From contig NZ_JOAX01000012.1 of NCBI RefSeq assembly GCF_000720485.1, forward strand, positions 133,304 through 197,303: a stretch of DNA of 64,000 nucleotides, written 5' to 3'. Numbering within the stretch: position 1 is the stretch's first letter; every line of letters begins with the position of its first letter. Below, piece after piece: positions 16,375 through 24,305 of this stretch. The stretch is from Streptomyces ochraceiscleroticus. Lineage in GTDB: Bacteria; Actinomycetota; Actinomycetes; Streptomycetales; Streptomycetaceae. The notes below the pieces were generated by a model. The model did no database searches, was not told the DNA's origin, and was given only the letters and a program-made list of their open reading frames with translations. The position numbers and the translations under genes were made by a program.

Positions 16375-17573
16375 TGGCGGGTTACGCCGTGGATCCGGCG
16401 TCCGCCTGGCCCGAGCCGCTGGACTTCGCCACCGCGCCGGTGCCCCAGTACGGCACGGGTGCCCTCGCCGACCTCCTGCCCGCCATCACCGCGGGCCAGG
16501 GCCTGACGCATGGGAATCCGACGGGCCTGGAGCTGGCGTCCGCCGACCGCGCCTGCGTCTTCCTGATCGACGGCCTGGGCTGGGAGCTGCTGCGCGCCCA
16601 CCCGGACGAGGCGCCCTTCCTGACCTCGCTGCTCGGCACGTCCATGAACGGCACCGGGCGGCCCATGACGGCCTGTTTCCCCTCCACCACGGCCACGTCG
16701 CTGGCCTCGGTCGGCACGGGGCTGCCGCCCGGCGTGCACGGCCTGGCCGGGTACACCTGCCAGGACCCGGACACCGGCGCGCTGATGAACCAGCTCCGCT
16801 GGCAGCCGTGGACGGACCCGTACGCCTGGCAGCCGTACCCCACGGTCTTCCAGCAGGCGCACGCGGCGGGCATTCACACCTGCCAGGTCTCCGCGCCGAA
16901 CTTCGAGCGCACCCCGCTCACCGAGATCGCACTCAGCGGCGGCACGTTTCACGGCCGGCTCTCCGGTGAGGACCGCATGGACCTCGCCGCCGAGCAGCTG
17001 GCCGCCGGCGACCGGTCGCTGGTCTACACGTACTACTCGGAGGTCGACGGCAAGGGCCACCGCTACGGCGTCGACTCCGACGCCTGGCGCGGCCAGCTCA
17101 TGTACGTCGACCGGCTCGCGGAGCGGCTCGCCGAACAACTGCCGCCGCGCTCGGCCCTGTACATCACCGCCGACCACGGCATGATCGACATCCCGTTCGA
17201 CCCGGAGTCCCGCGTCGACTTCGACGAGGACTGGGAACTGAGCGCGGGCGTACGGCTGCTGGGCGGCGAGGGCCGCTGCCGCCACGTGTACGCGCATCCG
17301 GGCGCGGCCGACGACGTGCTCGCGGTCTGGCGCGAGGTGGTCGGCGAGCAGATGTGGGTGGCCGGCCGCGAGGAGGCGATCGCCGCCGGGTGGTTCGGGC
17401 CGCACGTCGACGACCGGGTGCGGGGCAGAATCGGTGACGTGGTGGCCGCCGCACACGCCGACATGGTGATCATCGCGAGCCAGAACGAACCGCGCGAATC
17501 AGCCATGGTCGGCATGCATGGCTCCATGACCCCGGTCGAACAACTCGTCCCCCTCCTGGAAGTCCGCACCTGA
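16374..17573 (+). CDS. Alkaline phosphatase superfamily protein (nucleotide pyrophosphatase/phosphodiesterase-like)
   Basis: 399 residues. It has the two-metal site of the superfamily: Asp in VFLIDGLGWELL, the nucleophile threonine region ACFPSTTATSLASVGTG, YYSEVDGKGHRYG, ITADHGMIDI and a late histidine in VGMHGS. There is no signal peptide, so it is probably cytosolic, unlike most secreted phosphodiesterases. Its ATG overlaps the stop of the DUF5998 gene. The substrate (nucleotide, phospholipid head group or other phosphoester) cannot be decided. Confidence 0.85.
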   Translation: MAGYAVDPASAWPEPLDFATAPVPQYGTGALADLLPAITAGQGLTHGNPTGLELASADRACVFLIDGLGWELLRAHPDEAPFLTSLLGTSMNGTGRPMTACFPSTTATSLASVGTGLPPGVHGLAGYTCQDPDTGALMNQLRWQPWTDPYAWQPYPTVFQQAHAAGIHTCQVSAPNFERTPLTEIALSGGTFHGRLSGEDRMDLAAEQLAAGDRSLVYTYYSEVDGKGHRYGVDSDAWRGQLMYVDRLAERLAEQLPPRSALYITADHGMIDIPFDPESRVDFDEDWELSAGVRLLGGEGRCRHVYAHPGAADDVLAVWREVVGEQMWVAGREEAIAAGWFGPHVDDRVRGRIGDVVAAAHADMVIIASQNEPRESAMVGMHGSMTPVEQLVPLLEVRT

Positions 17574-17611
17574 CGCACGCCGACCGGACACCTGACGCGC
17601 GCCGGCCGCGC

Positions 17612-17690
17612 TGTCAGTGGCACCCGTTACTGTGTTGAGCAGGGGTTCTGCGACCCCCCATTGGGGGAAGTGGTGGGGTGAAACGGTACG
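17612..17690 (+). promoter_or_regulatory. PafBC-type promoter with conserved hairpin leader, copy A (upstream of tdk)
   Basis: TGTCAGTG (17612-17619), eight bases, TACTGT (17628-17633) fits the mycobacterial RecA-independent damage promoter TTGTCRGTG-N8-TANNNT. The predicted start is near 17640, and the first transcribed 50 bases contain CCCCCATTGGGGG and end in GAAACGGTACG. The whole 79-bp unit recurs inverted at 37240-37318 (55 of 79 identical by ungapped hand count, higher with a small shift). The downstream gene is thymidine kinase, a plausible damage-responsive target. Confidence 0.7.
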
Positions 17691-17831
17691 GCGCCCGCCC
17701 GGGCTCTCCTCCCACCTGCCCCTCTCCGAGGGGCACCGGACGCCAACCGGTACCCACCCGAACTCCCCCTCCGTACGACCCGATCGCCGTCGGCAGGCCC
17801 CGACGCGCCCGAAAGGCAACTTGAACCCCCC

Positions 17832-18482
17832 ATGGCTGAACTGGTGTTCTTCAGCGGCACGATGGACTGCGGAAAGTCGACTCTGGCCCTACAGATTGGG
17901 CACAACCGTTCGGCTCGGGGGCTGCAGGGTGTGATCTTCACCCGGGATGACCGTGCGGGGGAGGGGAAGCTGTCGTCGCGTCTGGGACTGGTGACGGATG
18001 CAGTGGAGGCCACCGCGGGAATGGACCTGTACGGGTACCTCGTGGAGCAGATGACGCACGGCGGCAAGGTCGATTACGTCATCGTGGACGAGGCCCAGTT
18101 CCTCGCGCCCGAACAGATCGATCAGCTGGCGCGGATCGTGGACGACCTGGCCCTGGATGTCTTCGCCTTCGGCATCACCACAGACTTCCGCACGAAGCTC
18201 TTCCCCGGGTCGCAACGGCTGCTCGAGTTGGCGGACCGGATCGAGGCGTTGCAGGTCGAGGCGATGTGCTGGTGCGGTGCCCGGGCCACGCACAACGCCC
18301 GCACGGTGGGCGGCGAGATGGTGGTCGAGGGCGAGCAGGTGGTGGTGGGGGATGTGGCCATGCCCGCAGAGGAAGTCGGGTACGAGGTCCTCTGCCGACG
18401 CCATCACCGCAAGCGGATGACGAGCGCCGCGGCACGGGCGGCGGCACTGTCGCCCGATGTCCTGCCGGTCACCACTGACTGA
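17832..18482 (+). CDS. tdk: Thymidine kinase
   Basis: 216-residue type II thymidine kinase, phosphorylating thymidine for salvage. Walker A is GTMDCGKST (residues 9-17); the Walker B/base region is VDEAQFL; the lasso region GITTDFRTKLFPGS is present; and the zinc site has CWCG and LCRRHH. The ATG at 17832 has a weak ribosome site (AAAGG, distant), after a leader of about 190 bases from the predicted damage-type promoter. A transposase remnant begins directly after its stop. Confidence 0.95.
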   Translation: MAELVFFSGTMDCGKSTLALQIGHNRSARGLQGVIFTRDDRAGEGKLSSRLGLVTDAVEATAGMDLYGYLVEQMTHGGKVDYVIVDEAQFLAPEQIDQLARIVDDLALDVFAFGITTDFRTKLFPGSQRLLELADRIEALQVEAMCWCGARATHNARTVGGEMVVEGEQVVVGDVAMPAEEVGYEVLCRRHHRKRMTSAAARAAALSPDVLPVTTD

Positions 18483-18683
18483 GGCGGGGGCTTCGGCACC
18501 GGCACCGGGACCGCGACCGCCTGCCGCTACATCCGCGAGGCCGGCGAGGTCCTGGTCGCACGCGCGCCCACCCTCGCGCGGGCCGTGGACGTTGTCCGCC
18601 AAGCCGACCCCGGCCGCCGTCGCATGTTCGCCTTCGACACTCCGGACACGCACTCCACCACGGCAGCAGACACGGAAGACTGA
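18483..18683 (+). pseudogene. Transposase remnant (IS5-like, helix-turn-helix segment)
   Basis: The 67 codons following the tdk stop read GFGTGTGTATACRYIREAGE, then VLVARAPTLARAVDV, matching the middle of IS5-family transposases where a GTGTATxYRYI helix-turn-helix lies before the DDE core. There is no start, no catalytic domain and no terminal repeats that I can see, so only a scrap remains. It marks the left edge of a lower-GC islet. Confidence 0.55.
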
Positions 18684-18802
18684 TGATTCATCGAAGCTCA
18701 GTTGGCTCAAGGCGACTTGCTCGGCCACCCATCCCAACGGAGCTTCGATCTCGTGGTCATGCCTTACTCACTTGGGGAAACGACCGCAATCCGGACTTTG
18801 CG

Positions 18803-19221
18803 TCAGCCCTGCCCCGGAGTTTGGCCAGCGCCTGACTCCAGAACTTTCACGCCGCTCTGCGACAATGCCGAACCCAGCACCGCCTGCCGAAATGTACGGA
18901 CCTCAAGTACCCGCTCCTGATTGAGATGGATCTCCATCCCGCGCGGCTGCCACATCTTCCCAGCCGGAAGGTAGACAGCGCCCAGGATCTCACCCAGCTC
19001 CGCGCTAAGCACCACGCCCTCGCTGCCAAGCAGCTGCAGCCCTTGCTGGAGAGCTCAATTGCACCAAGCGTGAACTCGCTTGTCTCCAGCGAAGGTTCGT
19101 AATAGGTGACCGGATGCAACTGTTCAGAGCCCAGCACACCAAGTTGTTGACGCCCAGTCGTTGCGGCCAGTGCGCGCAGCTGTTTTTGTGCCCGCGCCCG
19201 CTTGGACAACAAGGCCGTCAC
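18803..19221 (-). pseudogene. Frameshifted hypothetical protein
   Basis: Two overlapping minus-strand frames join into one sensible protein of about 140 residues: the first runs from GTG 19221 through EFTLGAIELSSKG, the second continues LQLLGSEGVVLSAELGEILG and GKMWQPRGMEIHLNQERVLE to the stop at 18803. The shift falls near 19040 in CAAGGGCTGCAGC. Codon use is less GC-biased than in the neighbours. I do not recognise the family. It is either a true pseudogene or a sequencing slip. Confidence 0.4.
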
Positions 19222-19315
19222 CGGCAGAAGCGCTGCACGGATATGCCCGGCTCGCCCGAAAGTAGACGACTACGACGCTGCTGCTTCAAATCTGTTTCCT
19301 GATGTTCAGTACTAG

Positions 19316-19972
19316 TCACGAAGCTCCTCCTTCAGATACTCGCCTATCACGCTCGCGAGCTGCTACATCCATTGCCTTCAGGTACTGGTCGTAACACCAC
19401 TTGGCATGATCCGGAACCCTCCTGAAAACGGCGCGCATCGCCAACGTGAGGATGAGGCTGGCACCAGCAAGCCCAACAGATTGAGGACTAAATGCAGCGA
19501 AGCTCCCGATCGCGGCGAGCAGGAAGACAATCGCGCCAAACAGGAAGAGGACAGCGCTGAAAATAGTGCGCGCCTTCGGGCTGTTGCCCCAGCCGTACTG
19601 CATCGGCGCCTCCGTACTACCGGAAACGCCACATTGCGGTACTACGTTGCCGGCCTGAATGTCGTACGACAGAGCCAACTCTGGCGTCAGGCTGCCTGCC
19701 GGCAGCGCCCGTCCCTCGTCTGTGTGCGCTAGCACAACCCAGCTCTGGATGGCCTCCCACCTGCGCTGATTTTCTCCCCGTATGCGGTTGAGGATTGCCC
19801 CACATCCGCCGCACACTACGACCAAGAGCACAACTGCCGAAACCGCATACAGCGCTATACCTGGGACGATGTACTTCGGGGCAGAGTAGACACTTACACA
19901 CATCAGTGCGATGCAGGCTGCAAAGACCAATGCGCGCAAGAGAGAAATGTCCTGGCGGACGAGGGCTTTCAT
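19316..19972 (-). CDS. Hypothetical four-helix membrane protein
   Basis: 218 residues, function not recognised. Two hydrophobic helices at about 13-60 are followed by a hydrophilic region of about 75 residues, two more helices at about 135-185, and a charged C-terminus (YDQYLKAMDVAARERDRR). Codons such as GCA, TCT and GTA are frequent, unlike the surrounding genes, so this is probably acquired DNA. It points the same way as the broken gene at 18803-19221 and may once have shared an operon with it. Confidence 0.6.
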   Translation of the reverse strand: MKALVRQDISLLRALVFAACIALMCVSVYSAPKYIVPGIALYAVSAVVLLVVVCGGCGAILNRIRGENQRRWEAIQSWVVLAHTDEGRALPAGSLTPELALSYDIQAGNVVPQCGVSGSTEAPMQYGWGNSPKARTIFSAVLFLFGAIVFLLAAIGSFAAFSPQSVGLAGASLILTLAMRAVFRRVPDHAKWCYDQYLKAMDVAARERDRRVSEGGAS

Positions 19973-20486
19973 TCGCCGCCATGGCCCGTACCTGTTCTCC
20001 AGCGAGGCACATGCCTGCGAGCAAATCCCTCTGCTTCCGCGAGGGGGGATAAGTGAGTGCTCCTGTGATTCCCTAGTTACGGTTCAGGGCTGAAGGGGGC
20101 ACGGCGTGTCCGGTTCATTCGGCTTGGGTAGATGGCGCGTCGGCTCGCCCCATTCTTCGGCGGTATGCGCCACATCTCCCTCTCAAAGTACGGAACTTGA
20201 CCAACGTCACTGAGAGGATACCCAAGCGGTAAGCCCAAGTTTTCGTGTACTGATCTACCGAATAGGGCCTTTTCCTGGTCCTTTTCGGCCTGGGCTTTCG
20301 GCTCACCCGTGTTGAGGGCGCCGTCGGAGCCACCGGCTTCCGTGCCGCAGGAGGAACCGGTGGCCTGGCAAATTTGTTGGTAACCGCTGGCCGAGTTCGG
20401 TGGTGACGCCGGTGCCCACCCCGGCGGGTACGGGCGCCGGGCGGCACGAGCCGGGTGCGAGGTGCCGCGTCGGCGTCCCTGCGTGG
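19973..20486. other. Intergenic DNA at the right side of the accessory islet
   Basis: About 510 bases of lower GC with no gene I can support. A 110-codon minus-strand frame (20115-20447) has Arg/Pro-rich composition of a chance frame. A stretch at 20212-20236 resembles the 5' part of a tRNA but has no complete cloverleaf. Confidence 0.45.
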
Positions 20487-21266
20487 TTACTGCGTCGGCC
20501 GCTGTACCACCATGAATTCCGCGCCCTCAGGGTCGGTGACCGTCGCCAGGCGTCCGTGGGGCGAGTTCCGGGGCGCGCCGGTCACCTGTCCGCCCAGCTC
20601 CGTGACGCGGCGGGCCGCCGCGTCCGTGTCGGAGACCGCGAAGTACGTCGTCCAGTGCGGTCCCCGCTCCTGGGGCAGCGTGTTGCCCGCCCCATGGATG
20701 CCCGCCACCGGCCGCCCCTTGAGGCAGAGCGTCAGGTCGTCGCCTCCGGGGCCGTCCGCCGCCTCCGTCTCGAAGCCGAAGACGTGCTCGTAGAATCTGC
20801 CGGCCGTGGCGGCCTCCGGGGTCACCAGTTCGTTCCACGCCAGGGTGCCCGGCTCGCCGGCCACCGCCGTGCCCTTCATGGTGTGCCCCTGCCAGATCCC
20901 GAAGACCGCGCCCTGCGGGTCCGAGGCGAGTGCCATCCGCCCCGCGTGGTCGGCGTCCAGCGGGCCGACGCCGACCGTGCCGCCGCAGGCGCGGATCCGC
21001 TCGGTGACGGCGTCCGCGTCGTCGCTCGCCAGATAGGGCGTCCAGGCGATGGAGAGCTGCCGTTCGGGGGGCAGCACGCCCATCCCGGCCACCTCCCGGC
21101 CGGCCGACAGCGCCCGTACGTAGGGACCGAGTTGCTGCGGCCCCGGCCGGAACTCCCAGCCGAACAGCGCACTGTAGAAGTCCTGCGTGGCGGGCAGGTC
21201 GTGCACCATGAGACTCACCCAGCAAGGGGTGCCGGGCGTCCGCCGGCTCGCTGCCTCGGTCGTCAT
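20487..21266 (-). CDS. VOC (glyoxalase/dioxygenase fold) family protein, two-domain
   Basis: 259 residues made of two vicinal-oxygen-chelate modules. The first (about 10-125) starts TPCWVSLMVHDLPATQDFYS; the second (about 138-255) starts GTLAWNELVTPEAATAGRFY. This two-module layout with a GTPCWVxL start is common in actinobacteria (Cfp30B type). Such proteins can be lyases, dioxygenases or binding proteins; metal ligands are not complete in both modules, so enzymatic function is uncertain. It is divergent from the rhodanese gene. Confidence 0.85.
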   Translation of the reverse strand: MTTEAASRRTPGTPCWVSLMVHDLPATQDFYSALFGWEFRPGPQQLGPYVRALSAGREVAGMGVLPPERQLSIAWTPYLASDDADAVTERIRACGGTVGVGPLDADHAGRMALASDPQGAVFGIWQGHTMKGTAVAGEPGTLAWNELVTPEAATAGRFYEHVFGFETEAADGPGGDDLTLCLKGRPVAGIHGAGNTLPQERGPHWTTYFAVSDTDAAARRVTELGGQVTGAPRNSPHGRLATVTDPEGAEFMVVQRPTQ

Positions 21267-21476
21267 CGTCGCTTGCTCCTCGGACCTTCAGGGGTGGGAA
21301 CCGTACGAGTACGGGCTGTGCCGTGCAGATGCTCGCATTCCCCCGTGGGCGACGCGGGGCGGCCGCGCCGCCGGTCGCGCGAGCCGTTGCCCGGCCGGGC
21401 CGGAGAGCGCCCGATCTGATGACGCAGTGCCGTTTCTGCCGATGTCACCGTCCTGTGTGAGGGGCCCGTCGGCCAT

Positions 21477-21566
21477 GTAGTGAGCAACCTGTTCTCTACG
21501 TGGTGAGGACCCGCCCTCCAGGTAGTGAGGAACCTGTCCCTTACGCGGTGAGGAACTGGTTCATGC
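21477..21566. repeat. Two 45-bp direct repeats, each of two half units of about 22 bp
   Basis: Unit 1 (21477-21521) and unit 2 (21522-21566) share GTAGTGAG-AACCTGT and a second half beginning near GGTGAGGA. The core GTRGTGAGSAACC thus recurs four times at 22-23 base intervals, about two DNA turns, ending 60 bases before the rhodanese start. The regular phasing suggests an array of protein-binding sites, possibly for a MarR/HxlR-type regulator, but no regulator gene is adjacent. Confidence 0.6.
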
Positions 21567-21627
21567 AGTTGCTCACGGCTTGCCCGGGGGCGGCGTGGAC
21601 CGGTCGTGACTGCGCAAGGATGGGGCC

Positions 21628-22464
21628 ATGAATGCCATCATCTCCGCTACCGAACTGGCGAGCGAGCTGGCGGGCGGGACGCCTCCGGTGCTCCTCGATG
21701 TCCGCTGGCAGCAGGGCGGTCCGTCCGGGCCCGCCGAGTACGCGACCGGCCATCTGCCCGGCGCCGTCTACGTCGACCTCGACGCCGATCTGGCCGGGCC
21801 CGCGGGCTCCGGGGGCCGCCACCCGCTGCCGGATCCGGAGGACTTCGCGGCGGCCATGCGCGCGGCGGGCGTCTCGAAGGACCGCGCGGTGGTCGTGTAC
21901 GACGGCGGACAGGGCTGGGGGGCGGCCCGCGCCTGGTGGCTGCTGCGCTGGGCGGGGCACGAGGACGTACGCGCCCTGGACGGCGGCCTGGCCGCCTGGC
22001 GGGCGGCGGGCGGCGAGTTGACCGACGAGGAGCCCGCTCCGAAGCCCGGCGACTTCACGGCGGCGCCCGGCGCGGTGCCCGTGCTGACCGCCGACGAGGC
22101 GGCCGCGCTGGCCCGTCGCGGGGTGCTCCTGGACGCGCGGGCGGCGGAGCGCTACCGGGGCGAGGTCGAGCCCATCGACCCGGTCGCCGGCCACATCCCG
22201 GGTGCGCGCTCCGCCCCGACGGTCGAGAACGTCGCCTCGGACGGCAGGTTCCGGTCGGCCGCCGAACTGGCCGAGCGCTTCAGTGCCCTTGGGGCCGCGC
22301 CGGGCGCCGAGGTCGGGGTCTACTGCGGCTCGGGCGTCTCCGCCGCGCACGAGGTGCTGGCGCTGGCCGTGGCGGGCGTTCCGGCGGCCCTGTACGTCGG
22401 CTCCTGGAGCGAGTGGTCGGGCGACGCGTCCCGGCCGGTGGCCACGGGGCCCGAGGCGGGCTGA
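21628..22464 (+). CDS. Rhodanese-type sulfurtransferase (two-domain)
   Basis: 278 residues with tandem rhodanese domains: an inactive one (about 8-125, LLDVRWQ...GHLPGAVYVDLD) and a catalytic one (about 145-270) with Cys233 in the loop YCGSGVSA. It transfers sulfane sulfur from thiosulfate or 3-mercaptopyruvate to cyanide or thiol acceptors. The loop CGSGVSA is closer to the mercaptopyruvate-type CGSGVTA than to the thiosulfate-type CRxGxT. The ATG at 21628 gives a normal length; AAGGAT 6 bases before it may be a -10 of a leaderless message. Confidence 0.9.
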   Translation: MNAIISATELASELAGGTPPVLLDVRWQQGGPSGPAEYATGHLPGAVYVDLDADLAGPAGSGGRHPLPDPEDFAAAMRAAGVSKDRAVVVYDGGQGWGAARAWWLLRWAGHEDVRALDGGLAAWRAAGGELTDEEPAPKPGDFTAAPGAVPVLTADEAAALARRGVLLDARAAERYRGEVEPIDPVAGHIPGARSAPTVENVASDGRFRSAAELAERFSALGAAPGAEVGVYCGSGVSAAHEVLALAVAGVPAALYVGSWSEWSGDASRPVATGPEAG

Positions 22465-22550
22465 GAGGGCAATCCAAGGCGCCGGGGGCGGTACGCGGGC
22501 AAGTGCGAGGAGTACGAGGAGATCGCACCCGCCGTGGCCGCCCTGCGGCG

Positions 22551-22640
22551 CGGAAACGGTTGCGCGTGGGCCGGGGCCGACCGCAGGACCGTTTCCGTCC
22601 CGGCCGACCGCTCGCCGTAGCGCTCGCAGGACCGTTTCCG
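22551..22640. repeat. Dispersed CGGAAACGGT / ACCGTTTCCG repeats
   Basis: CGGAAACGGT (22551-22560) is complementary to ACCGTTTCCG at 22588-22597 and again at 22631-22640; the latter two are direct repeats within GCAGGACCGTTTCCG. They lie between convergent genes and could form alternative hairpins. Confidence 0.45.
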
Positions 22641-22650
22641 CACGCGGGCA

Positions 22651-22676
22651 GCCCAAGGCCGAAGTGCGCCTTGGGC
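22651..22676. terminator. Bidirectional terminator between rhodanese and sepH
   Basis: GCCCAAGGC (22651-22659) pairs perfectly with GCCTTGGGC (22668-22676), loop 8. It is 14 bases beyond the sepH stop. Confidence 0.7.
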
Positions 22677-22690
22677 CGACCGCTCCGCGG

Positions 22691-23785
22691 TCAGGCGTCC
22701 GGCTTCTTGCGCCGCGTACCGAAGACGATCTCGTCCCAGCTCGGCACCGCGGCGCGGCGGCCGGGACGGACGCCGTCCGCTTCGGCCTGACGGTCGGTCG
22801 TACCCGTGAGCCGGTCCCGGTGTCCCGCGACGGCGCGCGGCATCAGCACGTCGGCGTACGCGGAGCCGGCGCCTGCGCTCGCAGCCGGGGCGGCGGGCTC
22901 CTCCTCGATCTCGGCTTCCGTGGCCGGCTCGTCGTCCGGCGGCGTCTTCGGCTCGGGGACGACCAGGTCGCCCCGGAAGCTCGGCACCGCCTCCAGCAGG
23001 CTGGTCAGCGAGTCGCGCGGGTCCCGCTCCTCGGTCTCCTCGACGGCGGCCGAGGCCGAGGCCGCGGGCACGTCCTCCTCCTCGGCGGCCGGCGGTGCGG
23101 GCCGCTCGGAGGGTCGCTCCGCCGGCTGCGGACGGTCCAGGGACCGGTCCAGCGGCCGGTCACGGGGCAGCCGGGCGATCCGCGGCACGAACGGGAAGCT
23201 CGGCTCGGGGGTGTCGTCGGTCTCGCCGATCAGCGCCCGCGCCTCGTCGTCCACGGCCTGTACGAGCCGCCGGGGCGGGTCGTACGTCCAGCTCGCGGAG
23301 TGCGGCTCGGCCGCGACGCGGTAGACGAGCAGTACCTCCCAGGTGCCGTCGTCCCGGCGCCAGGAGTCCCACTGCACGGTGTCCTTGTCGACGCCGCGCA
23401 GCAGCAGCCGCTCGGCGACCGCCTCGCCCAGCTGTGGACCGGTGTTCTCGCCGGGCCGGCGCACGGGCGTCTTGCGGGCGCGCTCGGCCATGAACGCGCG
23501 CTCTGCGAGCACCGGGCCTTCGAAGCGCCGCACCCGGTCGACGGGGATGCCGGCGAGCTGGGCGACCTCCTCGGCGGAGGCGCCGGCCCTTATACGGGCC
23601 TGGATGTCGCGTGGCCGGAGGTGGCTCTCCACCTCGATCTCGATCTGGCCCAGGCGTGCGCGGTCATTGCGCACCGCGGCACGCAGCCGCTCGTCGATCG
23701 GCAGCGTGTACTCGGTGCTGTCCGCAGCCTTGAGCACCAGCCGTGTGCCGTCGTTCGATACGGCCACGACACGCAGTTCGGGCAT
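22691..23785 (-). CDS. sepH: Septation protein SepH
   Basis: 364-residue cell-division protein conserved in actinobacteria, which binds FtsZ and promotes filament assembly in sporulation septation. The N-terminal DUF3071 domain (about 1-170) starts MPELRVVAVSNDGTRLVLKA and carries a helix-turn-helix-like segment AEEVAQLAGIPVDRVRRFEG. A long acidic, proline-rich disordered region follows, then the conserved basic C-terminus PSWDEIVFGTRRKKPDA. The ATG at 23785 is chosen over longer frames because GGGAGG lies 5 bases before it. Confidence 0.93.
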   Translation of the reverse strand: MPELRVVAVSNDGTRLVLKAADSTEYTLPIDERLRAAVRNDRARLGQIEIEVESHLRPRDIQARIRAGASAEEVAQLAGIPVDRVRRFEGPVLAERAFMAERARKTPVRRPGENTGPQLGEAVAERLLLRGVDKDTVQWDSWRRDDGTWEVLLVYRVAAEPHSASWTYDPPRRLVQAVDDEARALIGETDDTPEPSFPFVPRIARLPRDRPLDRSLDRPQPAERPSERPAPPAAEEEDVPAASASAAVEETEERDPRDSLTSLLEAVPSFRGDLVVPEPKTPPDDEPATEAEIEEEPAAPAASAGAGSAYADVLMPRAVAGHRDRLTGTTDRQAEADGVRPGRRAAVPSWDEIVFGTRRKKPDA

Positions 23786-24305
23786 GGGGACCTCCCGGGT
23801 GGTGCCTGCCGACGTCACGTGCGTCGCTGCTTCCGCTAGTCGAGTGTGGCCTGCCCGGGTGCAGCCTGCCACAACATTGCCGAGTTGCCCGGCGTGTCAG
23901 GCTGTGGCCCTGAAACGCCGTTATGACACGGTAACCAGTTTGCAACCTCCGGTGACCGTACCGGTTGCCCTGTGTACCAGCACCCCGTGCCGAGTGGCGG
24001 CGCCCCGGGGCGAGAGCCGCCTTGCGGGCCCCTCCCGTGGGTCCGGGCAGCCGGACGGGAAACCGGGGCCAGGATTCGCAACAGTACTCCATTCGGACCA
24101 CCGGGGTGGGGCGCCGCGCCGCCGAGTTTTCCCTGTCCAGGGGAGTCCGGTCGCCTTGTCGACCTCTCTACTTATGGGATCGGATGACGGGCTGCACGGA
24201 ATCATGTGACCTGGTTCACAAAATCGCCAGAAATGGAACTATCCAGTCCGCCCAAATGTCCCTTCTCTGTGCAAGACGGATCGAAGCGTCGCTCAAGGGC
24301 CGAGG
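23786..24305. other. Divergent intergenic region between sepH and the membrane protein
   Basis: 520 bases without a gene I can support. It holds the Crp-type palindrome at 24205-24220 and AT-richer DNA near 24180-24290 likely to contain the promoter of the rightward gene. Confidence 0.5.
24205..24220. promoter_or_regulatory. Crp-type palindrome TGTGA-N6-TCACA
   Basis: TGTGACCTGGTTCACA is an exact match to the E. coli Crp consensus symmetric core, and the Streptomyces Crp site is similar (GTG...CAC). It lies 86 bases upstream of the start at 24306. Whether it serves that gene or sepH (420 bases away) is open. Confidence 0.55.

Noticed and set aside
18702..18800. Plus-strand frame with GHPSQRSFDLVVMPYSLG, possibly the end of a lost gene
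   Set aside because: It looks gene-like over about 30 codons and seems frameshifted to a nearby stop, but I could not tie it to any family and no start is present.
20212..20236. GAGGATACCCAAGCGG-like start of a tRNA
   Set aside because: No anticodon or T-arm follows; only the 5' quarter resembles a tRNA, which may be chance.
20115..20447. 110-codon minus-strand frame in the accessory islet
   Set aside because: Arg/Pro-rich composition, no ribosome site, no recognisable motif.
21477..21566. CRISPR array
   Set aside because: The repeats are tandem without unique spacers and no cas genes are present; the same holds for the arrays at 30.4, 37.3, 59.1 and 61.2 kb.
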